NCBI GenBank assembly: GCA_036378535.1
Contig: DASUWH010000088.1
Span: forward strand, 1-64,000
Source of the DNA: Gp1-AA122 sp036378535
GTDB lineage: Bacteria > Acidobacteriota > Terriglobia > Terriglobales > Acidobacteriaceae
Reading direction: 5' to 3'
DNA: 64,000 nucleotides
Made by a program: the position numbers and the translations under genes
Shown: piece by piece, positions 17,347 to 25,632 of the stretch
Position numbering within the stretch: position 1 is the first letter of the stretch
Layout: every line of letters starts with the position of its first letter
The notes under the pieces: generated by a model
What the model was told of the DNA's origin: nothing
Seen by the model: the letters and a program-made list of their open reading frames with translations, nothing else
Databases searched by the model: none

Positions 17347-18099
17347 GTGCACGAACTACGAATCATCCCCGTTCCCTTCCCGGATGAAATCAGGCCGGGC
17401 GATTCGATCTCGGAACAACTAATTTCCGCCTTGCGGAAAGCCAAGCTGTCTCTCGCAGCAGGCGACGTGCTGGTTGTCAAACACAAGATTGTTTCCAAAG
17501 CTGAGGGACAATTGATCGAACTGAACACAGTAAGGCCTTCCGCGAATTCGCGCGCGTGGGCGCGCCGCTATCGACTGGACGCCCGGGTCGCCGAAGTAGC
17601 GCTCTCGCAAAGCAAGCGCATGGTGCGGCGCAGGCGTGGCGTGCTTATCACCGAAACCCGGCACGGATTTATTTGCGCCAATAGCGGAGTAGACGTATCC
17701 AATGTAAATGGCGGACGCCATGCTCTTTTGCTGCCGGAAGATCCGGACGCATCGGCCGAGAAGCTGCATCGTGAGCTGAAGCGGAAATTGCGGGTCGCGG
17801 TTCCGGTAATCATCAGCGACAGTTTTGGGCGACCGTGGCGCGAAGGACTGACCGAGGTGGCCATCGGAGTAGCCGGAATGAAGGCACTGCACGATTATCG
17901 CGGGCGGCGCGATCCGCACGGCTATCCTCTGCGAGTGAGCGTGGACGCGGTTGCCGACGAACTGGCTTGCGCGGCCGGCCTGGTTTGCGGCAAGCTGGCC
18001 CGCACTCCAGCGTGTATCATTCGTGGGTTCCAGTACCAACCGGGACGGGGGCGCGCACGCGACCTGATCCGTCCTGCATCTAATGACCTGTTCCGCTAG
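17347..18099 (+). CDS. cofE: Coenzyme F420-0:L-glutamate ligase CofE
   Basis: 250 residues from a GTG 11 bases after cofC. It carries the family motifs PDEIRPGDSISEQL, DVLVVKHKIVSKAEGQ, VLITETRHGFICANSGVDVSN, and SDSFGRPWREGLTEVAIGVAG. It adds gamma-linked glutamates to F420-0 using GTP. Only the ligase domain is present; the C-terminal nitroreductase-type domain of actinobacterial FbiB, which reduces dehydro-F420-0, is absent. If the C3 unit is phosphoenolpyruvate, that reductase must be encoded elsewhere. Confidence 0.95.
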   Translation: MHELRIIPVPFPDEIRPGDSISEQLISALRKAKLSLAAGDVLVVKHKIVSKAEGQLIELNTVRPSANSRAWARRYRLDARVAEVALSQSKRMVRRRRGVLITETRHGFICANSGVDVSNVNGGRHALLLPEDPDASAEKLHRELKRKLRVAVPVIISDSFGRPWREGLTEVAIGVAGMKALHDYRGRRDPHGYPLRVSVDAVADELACAAGLVCGKLARTPACIIRGFQYQPGRGRARDLIRPASNDLFR

Positions 18100-18109
18100 G
18101 AGGCCGCCG

Positions 18110-19342
18110 GTGGCAAGAACTCTCCCGCCTTCCGAATTAAAACACTTCCCTGCCCTGGATTGGTCCCTGATAGCGCCTCAAGTGGGGGTTGGCTGCCGCA
18201 CAGCACTGGAGCGAGTGCTGGAAACGCAGGATGGAGGAACACTGACGCGCGAGCAAGGCCTGGCGCTGGCCTATGCCGAAGGCGATGACCTGCTGGGCCT
18301 GCTGGTCGCTGCCAACGAATTGCGACGCGAGCTGGCGGGGAATATTGTTACCTACGTCGTCAATCGCAATATCAATTTCACGAACATTTGTTTTGTGGGC
18401 TGCAAATTTTGCGCCTTCAGCCGCGGGCCGCGCGAGGCCGACACCTATTTCCTTACGCCCGACGATGTCGCGGCTAAAGCTGTGGCAGCGTCCCAACTGG
18501 GAGCCACCGAGGTTTGCATTCAGGGTGGCTTGCCCCATGGCCTGCCTCCTTATTACTACCGCGATATTCTGCGCGCCGTGAAGAAGGAAGTGCCGGGCAT
18601 GCACATCCATGCCTTCTCGCCCATGGAGATTATGTACGGGATCGAGCTCACCGGAATGGCCCTTGCGGATTATCTGGCCATGCTGCGCGACAACGGTCTC
18701 GATACCCTGCCTGGCACCGCCGCAGAAATTCTCGATGACGAGGTTCGTTTCGTCCTCTCTCGTAACAAGCTTTCGAGCGCGCAATGGCGGGAGGTAATCC
18801 GAACCGCGCATCGCAGCGGAATTCGCAGCACGTCAACCTTGATGTACGGGCACCGCGAAAATCCAGCGCATTGGGTGAATCAGTTGTTGTTACTGCGCGA
18901 TATACAGGCGGAAACGGGAGGCTTCACCGAGTTCGTCCCCTTAGGGTTCGTGCATTTCAACACATTGCTGTTTCAGCAAGGACTGTCGCGGCCGGGCCCG
19001 ACGCTGGAAGAGCACCTGAAAATCCACGCGCTTGGGCGCGTGCTGCTGGCCGGCGCGATCCATAACATTCAGGTCTCGTGGGTGAAATTGAACCGGGAGT
19101 TATCGCAACTCTGCCTGGAGGCAGGGGCGAACGATTACGGCGGCACGTTGATGGAGGAAAACATCTCTCGCGAAGCCGGGGCGACGGCAGGCCAGTACAC
19201 CAGCCCGGAGGATTTCCAGAATTTGATTCTGGAGGCGGGCCGCATTCCCGCCGAGCGGAATACGACGTACACCCGCATCAGCATCAAGTTGCCGGCTCAG
19301 GAGTTCACCAGTGAACAGGCGCTGGTGGCGGAGTTCGCGTGA
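18110..19342 (+). CDS. cofH: FO synthase subunit 2, radical SAM protein CofH
   Basis: 410 residues from the GTG at 18110, chosen because AGGAGG lies six bases upstream; an ATG at 18083 inside cofE would add nine residues. Cluster Cys residues are 94, 98 and 101 (CFVGCKFC). Further motifs are NRNINFTNIC, CIQGGLPHGLPPYYY, HAFSPMEI, and GANDYGGTLMEENISREAG. It joins the tyrosine-derived 4-hydroxybenzyl unit to the ribityl-uracil so that CofG can close the FO ring. Related to MqnC/MqnE, but the neighbouring cof genes fix the assignment. Confidence 0.96.
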   Translation: MARTLPPSELKHFPALDWSLIAPQVGVGCRTALERVLETQDGGTLTREQGLALAYAEGDDLLGLLVAANELRRELAGNIVTYVVNRNINFTNICFVGCKFCAFSRGPREADTYFLTPDDVAAKAVAASQLGATEVCIQGGLPHGLPPYYYRDILRAVKKEVPGMHIHAFSPMEIMYGIELTGMALADYLAMLRDNGLDTLPGTAAEILDDEVRFVLSRNKLSSAQWREVIRTAHRSGIRSTSTLMYGHRENPAHWVNQLLLLRDIQAETGGFTEFVPLGFVHFNTLLFQQGLSRPGPTLEEHLKIHALGRVLLAGAIHNIQVSWVKLNRELSQLCLEAGANDYGGTLMEENISREAGATAGQYTSPEDFQNLILEAGRIPAERNTTYTRISIKLPAQEFTSEQALVAEFA

Positions 19343-20010
19343 GCCGCGCCATCGCGATCCTGGGCGGCACCGGGGCGCAGGGTCACGGCCTGGCGCTGCG
19401 CTGGACTCGGGCCGGGGAAACCGTCGTCATTGGCTCCCGCGACCAGCGGCGCGCAGAAGAGGCTGCCAAAAAGATTGCGGAACAGGTCGGGCCTTCGGCG
19501 CGCATCTCCGGAATGGAAAATTCCGCGGCCTGCGCTTCGACAAACCTGTGCGTGCTGACGGTTCCTTTCGAGAGCCAGGCCGGATTGCTGAAACAACTCA
19601 AGCCGGCATTCCAACCGGGTACAGTTCTCATTGACACCACCGTGCCACTTGCGGCCAGCGTAGGCGGACGCGCCAGTCGTGTGCTGGGCGTCTGGCAAGG
19701 TTCGGCTTCACAGCAGTCCGCCGAACTGGTCCCCAAGGGCGTAACCGTTGTCGCCGCTTTTCATAACGTCTCTTCTGACATCCTGAGTGGGGACGGGACC
19801 GTGGATTGCGACGCCGTGATTTGCACAGATGACGATGACGCTCGCAAAGTCGCCGCCGGCCTTGCCGCCAAAATTCCCGGGGTGCGCGCGATTGACGGGG
19901 GAAAACTGGAGAACGCACGCATCGTGGAGCAGATCACCGCTTTGCTGATCACCATCAACATGCGCTATAAGACCCACGGCGCCGGAATCCGAATTACGGG
20001 AATCTTGTAA
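19339..20010 (+). CDS. npdG: F420H2:NADP+ oxidoreductase NpdG/Fno
   Basis: 223 residues from a GTG overlapping the cofH stop. The Rossmann loop AIAILGGTGAQGHGLALRW and GSRDQRRAEE for the NADP phosphate match the Fno/NpdG family; VAAFHNVSSDIL and the C-terminal RYKTHGAGIRITGI are also typical. It passes hydride between NADPH and F420 and so couples the new cofactor to cell metabolism. Its presence in the operon implies that F420H2-dependent reductions are carried out in this organism. Confidence 0.95.
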   Translation: MSRAIAILGGTGAQGHGLALRWTRAGETVVIGSRDQRRAEEAAKKIAEQVGPSARISGMENSAACASTNLCVLTVPFESQAGLLKQLKPAFQPGTVLIDTTVPLAASVGGRASRVLGVWQGSASQQSAELVPKGVTVVAAFHNVSSDILSGDGTVDCDAVICTDDDDARKVAAGLAAKIPGVRAIDGGKLENARIVEQITALLITINMRYKTHGAGIRITGIL

Positions 20011-20055
20011 TTTGGCGATTTCATCCTGCGTGTCGCTTTGTTCCCTTTGTGATGA

Positions 20056-20829
20056 ATGAGCACTAACAGCAAATCCGCCATCGAATTCCGCAAAGTAAGC
20101 TATCGTCCCGAAGGATCGGCGGAAATCCTGCACGATTTGGATCTCCGCGTTCACGCGGGCGAAACACTGACCCTGCTGGGGCGCAGCGGTTCCGGCAAGA
20201 CCACCTCGCTTAAACTGATCAATAACCTGGTCTCTCCCAGCAGCGGCGACGTCATAGTGGAAGATCATCCGACGCGCACGTGGGACATCATTCGCCTGCG
20301 CCGCCGCATCGGTTATGTGATCCAGGACATCGGTCTATTTCCGCACTTCACCGTCGAACGCAATATCACGTTGATTCCGCGCCTTGAGGGCTGGCCGGTA
20401 GGACGGGTGCAGGCTCGGCTGAAGGAGTTGCTATCGCTGGTAGGTCTCGACCCGCAGCTTGCGCCGCGCTATCCGCGTGAACTTTCCGGCGGACAACGGC
20501 AGCGGGTGGGCGTGGCGCGCGCACTTGCCGCTGATCCGCCGATTCTGTTGATGGACGAACCCTTTGGCGCGCTCGATCCCATTACGCGTTCCGACCTGCA
20601 GGCCGAATTTGCGGCGCTGCAGAAGCGCTTGCGAAAAACGGTTGTGTTCGTCACCCACGACGTGCGCGAAGCGCTGCTGCTCAGCGACCGCATTGCTCTG
20701 ATGGAAAGCGGCCGGCTGATGGCGCTCTGCACGCCCAAGGAATTCCTGCATTCCAGCGATCCGCTGGTCGCCACCTATGTCCGATCGGCAGGCGCAGATT
20801 TGGATGGCTGCGACCGAGGTGAGGCATGA
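20056..20829 (+). CDS. Osmoprotectant/glycine betaine ABC importer, ATPase (OpuCA/ProV-like)
   Basis: 257 residues. Walker A GRSGSGKTT, Q-loop IQDIGLFPHFTV, signature LSGGQRQRV, Walker B ILLMDEP and the H-loop THD are all intact. The DIGLFPH form is typical of the quaternary-amine uptake group. No CBS domains follow, unlike longer OpuCA proteins. It starts 45 bases after npdG and overlaps the permease gene by four bases. A direct link to F420 is not implied. Confidence 0.93.
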   Translation: MSTNSKSAIEFRKVSYRPEGSAEILHDLDLRVHAGETLTLLGRSGSGKTTSLKLINNLVSPSSGDVIVEDHPTRTWDIIRLRRRIGYVIQDIGLFPHFTVERNITLIPRLEGWPVGRVQARLKELLSLVGLDPQLAPRYPRELSGGQRQRVGVARALAADPPILLMDEPFGALDPITRSDLQAEFAALQKRLRKTVVFVTHDVREALLLSDRIALMESGRLMALCTPKEFLHSSDPLVATYVRSAGADLDGCDRGEA

Positions 20830-21458
20830 GCGTTTGGCATTTCATGGCGCAGAATCGAGCTGAAGTTTTCCAACTAACGTTGGAACACTTGTGGCTGGTG
20901 GCCATCTCGATGCTGTTCGCGATTGTGATCGGCATCCCGCTAGGAATCCTGATCACGCGCTGGCCGGCGCTCGACAAGCCTATCCTGGGCAGTGCCAACA
21001 TTATTCAGACCATCCCCAGCCTTGCCCTGTTTGGCTTTCTGCTGCCCGCGCCCTGGTTCGGTGAGCGCGCTGACCGCATGGCCATTCTCGCGCTCACGGT
21101 CTATTCCCTGCTTCCCTTGATCCGCAACACTTATGTCGGCATACGAGGAGTAGACGCCGCGGTGGTAGAGGCAGCGCGGGGCATGGGCATGACCGATCGC
21201 CAGATGCTGTTGCAGGTGCAGCTGCCGCTCTCGCTGGGCGTGATTATCGCGGGCATACGCGTGGCCACGGTCATCTCTGTCGGCCTCGCAACCATTGCCG
21301 CCGCCATCGGAGCCGGGGGTCTTGGAGAATTGATCTTTCGCGGTCTGGCCATGGTCAGCGATGCGGTGATCCTGGCCGGCGCCATTCCCGCCGCCCTGCT
21401 GGCCTTATTGGCCGATTTCGGCCTGGGCCTGCTGGAGAAGCGTCTGCAGCGCTTTTAG
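20826..21458 (+). CDS. Osmoprotectant ABC importer, permease (OpuCB/ProW-like)
   Basis: 210 residues with about five or six membrane helices (LWLVAISMLFAIVIGIPLG, IQTIPSLALFGFLLP, LPLIRNTYVGIRG, and later segments). The EAA-loop region reads VEAARGMGMTDRQMLLQVQLPLSLGVIIAGIR, a standard binding-protein-dependent permease motif. Translationally coupled to the ATPase; the substrate-binding lipoprotein gene follows after two bases. Confidence 0.93.
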   Translation: MSVWHFMAQNRAEVFQLTLEHLWLVAISMLFAIVIGIPLGILITRWPALDKPILGSANIIQTIPSLALFGFLLPAPWFGERADRMAILALTVYSLLPLIRNTYVGIRGVDAAVVEAARGMGMTDRQMLLQVQLPLSLGVIIAGIRVATVISVGLATIAAAIGAGGLGELIFRGLAMVSDAVILAGAIPAALLALLADFGLGLLEKRLQRF

Positions 21459-21460
21459 TC

Positions 21461-22387
21461 ATGCTCTTCCGATTCAAAGCGGACGTTGCGCGGCGGGAAG
21501 GGCGCCGCTCTGCGACCTCCCTCGCGATAATAATTTTAGTGTTGGCCTCGCTCGTCGCTTGTGCACCTTCCCATCAAAATCGCATTGTGATCGGATCGAA
21601 GAATTTCACGGAGCAACTGATCCTGGGTGAAATCCTGGCGCAGCATATCGAATCGAAGACCCATATCCCGGTTGATCGCCGCTTTTACCTTGCCGGAACG
21701 TTCATATGCCAGCAGGGCATGCTGGCCGGCCGTATCGATATGTATCCCGAATACACCGGTACCGCGCTAACCGCGATTCTTAAGGAGCTGCCTGGAAACG
21801 ATCCTCGCCAGGTTTACGATCGCGTGAAAAACGAATACGCGGCCCGTTTTCACTTCGAAGTCGGCCCTCCGCTGGGCTTTGACGATACTTTCGCGATCGA
21901 AATTCGTGGCGACGATGCCCGCCGCCTGCATCTGCAGACCATCTCGCAAGCCGCCGCGTTCTCCCCGAAATGGCGCCCCGGCTTCGGCTACGAATTCATG
22001 GAACGCCCGGACGGATACAAGGGGCTGGTCTCGACTTATCACCTGCAATTTGCTGAACCGCCTCGCATCATGGATCTCGGCCTGCTGACCCGCGCTCTGA
22101 AAGACAAGCAAGTGGATCTGATCGCCGGCAATACCACCGATGGTCTGATTCCCGCGTTTGATCTCGCGGTCTTGCAGGATGATCAGCATTACTTTCCGCC
22201 CTACGAGGCCGTACCGGTAGTACGCGATGAAACTCTGCGGCTGCATCCTGAAGTGCGCGAGGCTCTGCAGGACCTCGCCGGAAAGATATCTGACGCAGAG
22301 ATGCGGGATTTGAACTACGCCGTCGACGGACAGCACCGCGATGCTAAGGAGGTGGTCGCGAATTTTCTGCGGAGCAAAGGGTTTTGA
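21461..22387 (+). CDS. Osmoprotectant ABC importer, substrate-binding lipoprotein (OpuAC/OsmF-like)
   Basis: 308 residues with a lipoprotein signal: a basic N-terminus, hydrophobic LAIIILVLASLVA and Cys34. The mature start RIVIGSKNFTEQLILGEILAQ is the hallmark of the OpuAC/OsmF substrate-binding family. DMYPEYTGTAL and the QVDLIAGNTTDGLI segment line the ligand cleft. It probably binds glycine betaine, choline or a related compound. Last gene of the transport unit. Confidence 0.93.
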   Translation: MLFRFKADVARREGRRSATSLAIIILVLASLVACAPSHQNRIVIGSKNFTEQLILGEILAQHIESKTHIPVDRRFYLAGTFICQQGMLAGRIDMYPEYTGTALTAILKELPGNDPRQVYDRVKNEYAARFHFEVGPPLGFDDTFAIEIRGDDARRLHLQTISQAAAFSPKWRPGFGYEFMERPDGYKGLVSTYHLQFAEPPRIMDLGLLTRALKDKQVDLIAGNTTDGLIPAFDLAVLQDDQHYFPPYEAVPVVRDETLRLHPEVREALQDLAGKISDAEMRDLNYAVDGQHRDAKEVVANFLRSKGF

Positions 22388-22398
22388 TGCAAAACAGT

Positions 22399-22436
22399 GC
22401 GGAGCTGACGCTCCGCGGGGCGGGTGTGGGCACCCG
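22399..22436. repeat. Double hairpin after the ABC transporter genes
   Basis: GCGGAGC-TGAC-GCTCCGC (22399-22416) is followed at once by CGGGTG-TGGG-CACCCG (22421-22436). Neither has a T-run, so it is more like a REP-type element than a simple terminator, though it could protect the upstream transcript end. Confidence 0.65.
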
Positions 22437-22520
22437 CTCCTACGTGCTTATTCTTCGTGAACAGCTGCCGCCGTGGCCTGGCACGTGCTCTCATGGCTTA
22501 CACTGGATAACTTCAACCGC

Positions 22521-24083
22521 ATGAGCAACCGCGACACCGCTGCCGCCTGGAAGTACCACAATGCCACCAAGCATTCCTACGCCAGCGTGCGGACCAATCC
22601 CCACGCTCTGGATTGGGCAAACAAACCCCTGGAATACAAGATGTATCCCACTCTGGAAGTGACCCGCCTACCCAATGAAGCCAAACCGACGGGCGTGCCG
22701 GCGCTGGCGGCGATTGCGACCGCGGTGACCTCGGCTGCTGAAGCGGCTCCTGACCTGGAAACTCTCGCCCAAATACTTTTTCTGTCCGCCGGCATCACCA
22801 AAGCCAAGAAGTATCCGGGGGGAGAGACTTTCTTCCGCGCGGCCGCGTGTACTGGGGCTTTGTACGAAATTGAGCTTTATGTGGCCTGCGGCGATCTCCG
22901 CGACCTGCCCGCCGGCCTCTATCACTTTGGTGTTGCCGAGTTCGGCTTACGCCAGCTAAGAGCGGGAGACTATCGCCGAACTATCGCCGAGTTCGTCAGC
23001 AATGAGCCCTCGATTCTTCATGCCCCCGTGACCATCATCTTCACCGGCACATACTGGCGAAACGCCTGGAAATACCAGGCGCGCACGTACCGTCACTTCG
23101 GCTGGGATAATGGCACGATCATTGCCAACATGCTGGCGGTGAGCTCTGCTCTGAACTTGCCAGCCAAGCTGATGGGCGGTTTTGCAGATCAGCCGATCAA
23201 TGAGTTTCTTGGACTCGATACTCGCCGCGAGGTAGCCTTCTCGCTTCTTCCAATCGGGTACAGCAATGTGGAACCTGCCCCAGCTGCAAGTAATATCCTG
23301 ACTTTGCAATTGCCGATGATTGCACCCTCTAACGTTGAAATTGATTATCCCCTCATGCGCGAAATGCACGAAGCGTCTTCGCTTGCGTCCGCTGACGAGG
23401 TCAAGGCCTGGCGCGGCCACATGCCGCGAGTGGAAGCACCTGCACCGCGCGGCAAACTGATTTCGCTTCCTCCGGTTGTCGAGAACGAGTTGCCGCAGGA
23501 TTCGATCGAGCAGGTGATTCTGCGGCGAGGATCAACTCGCCAATTCAACCAAGCGCCGATCACGATAGCCCAGCTTTCCGTGTTGCTCGATCGGGCCACT
23601 CGTGGAGTACCTGCGGATTTTTTGGATCCCTTTGGTTCGCGTCTCAACGATCTTTATCTGATCGTCAATGACGTTGAGACGATCCCATCCGGCGCTTACT
23701 TCTATCATCGCGATCAGCATGCGCTGGAACACCTGCGGCAGGGCAATTTCCGTAAAATGGCCGGTTATCTCGGCCTGGAGCAACCATTGCCGGCCGATGC
23801 CAGCGTCTGCGTTTTCTTCCTCGCGGATCTGCATTCGATTCTCGACCGCTTCGGGAACCGGGGGTATCGCGCCGCACAACTGGAAGCTGGAATCCTCGGC
23901 GGCAAGTTGTATCTTGCGGCTTACGCGCAAGGACTCGGGGCTACCGGACTCACTTTCTACGACGATGATGTGGTCCGCTTCTTCTCACCCCATGCGGAGA
24001 GCAAGAGCGCAATATTCCTTACGGCCCTCGGCAGAAGCCAGGCGCAGCGCGCAACGACCAGTACCAATGTCAACCGTAAGTAG
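22521..24083 (+). CDS. SagB-type tandem nitroreductase-fold oxidoreductase
   Basis: 520 residues from the ATG at 22521 (SNRDTAAAWKYHNATKHSYAS), the usual opening of SagB/ThcOx-like tandem proteins. The frame extends 16 codons further up without support. Two nitroreductase-fold halves are visible: about 65-255 (with AAACTGALYEIELYV and NMLAVSSALNLPAKL) and about 315-505 (with RRGSTRQFNQAPITIAQLSVLL and LEAGILGGKLYLAAYAQGLGATGL). The family binds FMN and oxidises azolines in peptide natural products. No precursor or cyclodehydratase gene is nearby, so another substrate is likely. Being 3' of the F420 and transporter genes, it is a possible dehydro-F420-0 reductase (inference). Confidence 0.85.
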   Translation: MSNRDTAAAWKYHNATKHSYASVRTNPHALDWANKPLEYKMYPTLEVTRLPNEAKPTGVPALAAIATAVTSAAEAAPDLETLAQILFLSAGITKAKKYPGGETFFRAAACTGALYEIELYVACGDLRDLPAGLYHFGVAEFGLRQLRAGDYRRTIAEFVSNEPSILHAPVTIIFTGTYWRNAWKYQARTYRHFGWDNGTIIANMLAVSSALNLPAKLMGGFADQPINEFLGLDTRREVAFSLLPIGYSNVEPAPAASNILTLQLPMIAPSNVEIDYPLMREMHEASSLASADEVKAWRGHMPRVEAPAPRGKLISLPPVVENELPQDSIEQVILRRGSTRQFNQAPITIAQLSVLLDRATRGVPADFLDPFGSRLNDLYLIVNDVETIPSGAYFYHRDQHALEHLRQGNFRKMAGYLGLEQPLPADASVCVFFLADLHSILDRFGNRGYRAAQLEAGILGGKLYLAAYAQGLGATGLTFYDDDVVRFFSPHAESKSAIFLTALGRSQAQRATTSTNVNRK

Positions 24084-24164
24084 TCGATAAGCCGGCCGGG
24101 GCAGCCGTCCCTGCATAAGCCTGGTCAGAAGAATGCCGGCCTGTGCCCAACCTCACATTCACTC

Positions 24165-24178
24165 GTGACAGCTGTCAC
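24165..24178. promoter_or_regulatory. Perfect 14-bp palindrome upstream of kor operon
   Basis: GTGACAGCTGTCAC is a perfect palindrome 58 bases upstream of the ferredoxin start. The flanking bases (CTC...ACC) do not extend it. The position fits an operator for the korDABG genes; the regulator is not identified. Confidence 0.45.
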
Positions 24179-24236
24179 ACCCGGGAGGTACCTGCTTTTA
24201 GATAATTAAGGTTCGCTAGCCCATTCACCGTGGGGG

Positions 24237-24485
24237 GTGACCTTGGCCAAAGGAAGCGTCAGCATCATTGTCGAACGATGTAAGGCCTGCGGATTCTGCG
24301 TGGAGTTCTGTCCTACCAAAGTCCTCGCCCTGTCGTCAGCATTCAACTCCAAGGGCTATCACCCGCCGCACGTGGTAGCTCCCGAAAAATGCAGCGGCTG
24401 CGACCTGTGCGGGATGTACTGCCCGGATTTCGCCATCTATGGCCATCGCAATGGGGGAGCCGCGGAGGTGTCGGATGAAAGCTGA
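24237..24485 (+). CDS. korD: 2-oxoacid:ferredoxin oxidoreductase delta subunit, 2[4Fe-4S] ferredoxin (KorD)
   Basis: 82 residues from a GTG. Two 4Fe-4S motifs are present: CKACGFCVEFCP (about residues 15-26) and CSGCDLCGMYCP (about 52-63). This is the electron-transfer subunit of the four-subunit 2-oxoglutarate or related 2-oxoacid ferredoxin oxidoreductase. It overlaps the alpha-subunit gene by 11 bases. The order D-A-B-G is that of kor operons. Confidence 0.92.
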   Translation: MTLAKGSVSIIVERCKACGFCVEFCPTKVLALSSAFNSKGYHPPHVVAPEKCSGCDLCGMYCPDFAIYGHRNGGAAEVSDES

Positions 24486-25632
24486 TCCCCGCGGCGTGCT
24501 CACGGGCACGCACTTCATCGACGGCGATCACGCCTGTTGCGAAGGCGCCCTGGCGGCGGGAGCCCGTTTTGCCGCCGGTTATCCCATTACCCCTTCGACG
24601 GAAGTGGTCGAGCGCTTCGCTTCACGGGTCCCGACTGTCGGCGGCACATTCATCCAGATGGAAGATGAACTGGCCGCCTCCATCGCTCTGCAAGGAGCGG
24701 TGTGGGGCGGAGCCAAGGCATTTACCGTGACTTCCGGGCCCGGCTTCTCGCTCATGATGGAGCACATCGGCTACGCCGCCATGACCGAGACGCCCTGCGT
24801 TTTCGTCGACGTCCAGCGCGGCGGACCGTCAACCGGCCTGCCCACACTGCCCGCGCAGGCTGACATGATGCAAGCCCGTTGGGGCTCGCATGGCGATTAC
24901 GAAATCATCGCGCTCTGCCCCAACTCGCCGCAGGAGTGTTTCGATCTCACCATCCGCGCCTTCAACTTCGCCGAGGAATTCCGCGTGCCTGTGATGTTCA
25001 TGATGGATGAAGTAGTCGGGCACATGACCGAGAAAGTGGTCATACCACCCGCCGACCAGGTCGAAGTCACGCCGCGCCGCCATACCCGCAGCCTGGCCAG
25101 CGCCTACCTTCCTTATGGCACGAACGGTGACATGGTGCCCGACTTCGCCGCTGCCGGCGAGGGCTACCACTTCCATGTAACTGGACTAACTCACGACGAG
25201 CGCGGCTATCCCAACATGACTCCGCAGGTGCAGGACCAGTTAGTGCGCCGCCTGCAGAATAAGATCCGCGCGGCCGCCGATCGCATCACGCTCTTCGAAG
25301 AAGAGCAGACTGACAGCGCCGACGTAATCGTCGTCTCTTATGGAATTACGTCTCGCGTGGCTCAGCGCGCCATCGAACTGGCCCGCGCTCGCGATTTGAG
25401 AGTCGGCAAATTCCGATTGATCACGGCCTGGCCCTTCCCCGAGCAAAAGATCCGTGATCTCGCTTCGCGCACTAAGGCCCTGGTTGTGCCCGAACTCAAC
25501 TTAGGACAGATGGTGCGCGAAGTGGAGCGTGCCGCCGGCGGCAGGTGTCGTGTGGTCTCCGTGCCGCACCCCGGCGGCGGCGTACACCGCCCCGACGACA
25601 TTCTCTCCGCCATCCTGGAGGCTACCCGATGA
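24475..25632 (+). CDS. korA: 2-oxoacid:ferredoxin oxidoreductase alpha subunit (KorA)
   Basis: 385 residues from the ATG at 24475, with GGAGG six bases upstream. The motif AAGYPITPSTEVVERFA near the N-terminus is diagnostic for KorA, and FTVTSGPGFSLMMEHIGYA and DVQRGGPSTGLPT follow. The C-terminal domain II (ADVIVVSYGITSRVAQRAIELAR) is present. With KorB it binds thiamine diphosphate and oxidises a 2-oxoacid to acyl-CoA with ferredoxin reduction. 2-Oxoglutarate is the most likely substrate, but this rests on family resemblance. Confidence 0.93.
   Translation: MKADPRGVLTGTHFIDGDHACCEGALAAGARFAAGYPITPSTEVVERFASRVPTVGGTFIQMEDELAASIALQGAVWGGAKAFTVTSGPGFSLMMEHIGYAAMTETPCVFVDVQRGGPSTGLPTLPAQADMMQARWGSHGDYEIIALCPNSPQECFDLTIRAFNFAEEFRVPVMFMMDEVVGHMTEKVVIPPADQVEVTPRRHTRSLASAYLPYGTNGDMVPDFAAAGEGYHFHVTGLTHDERGYPNMTPQVQDQLVRRLQNKIRAAADRITLFEEEQTDSADVIVVSYGITSRVAQRAIELARARDLRVGKFRLITAWPFPEQKIRDLASRTKALVVPELNLGQMVREVERAAGGRCRVVSVPHPGGGVHRPDDILSAILEATR

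Noticed and set aside
22521..24083. RiPP azoline dehydrogenase cluster around the SagB-type protein
   Set aside because: No precursor peptide, YcaO cyclodehydratase or peptide exporter is next to it.
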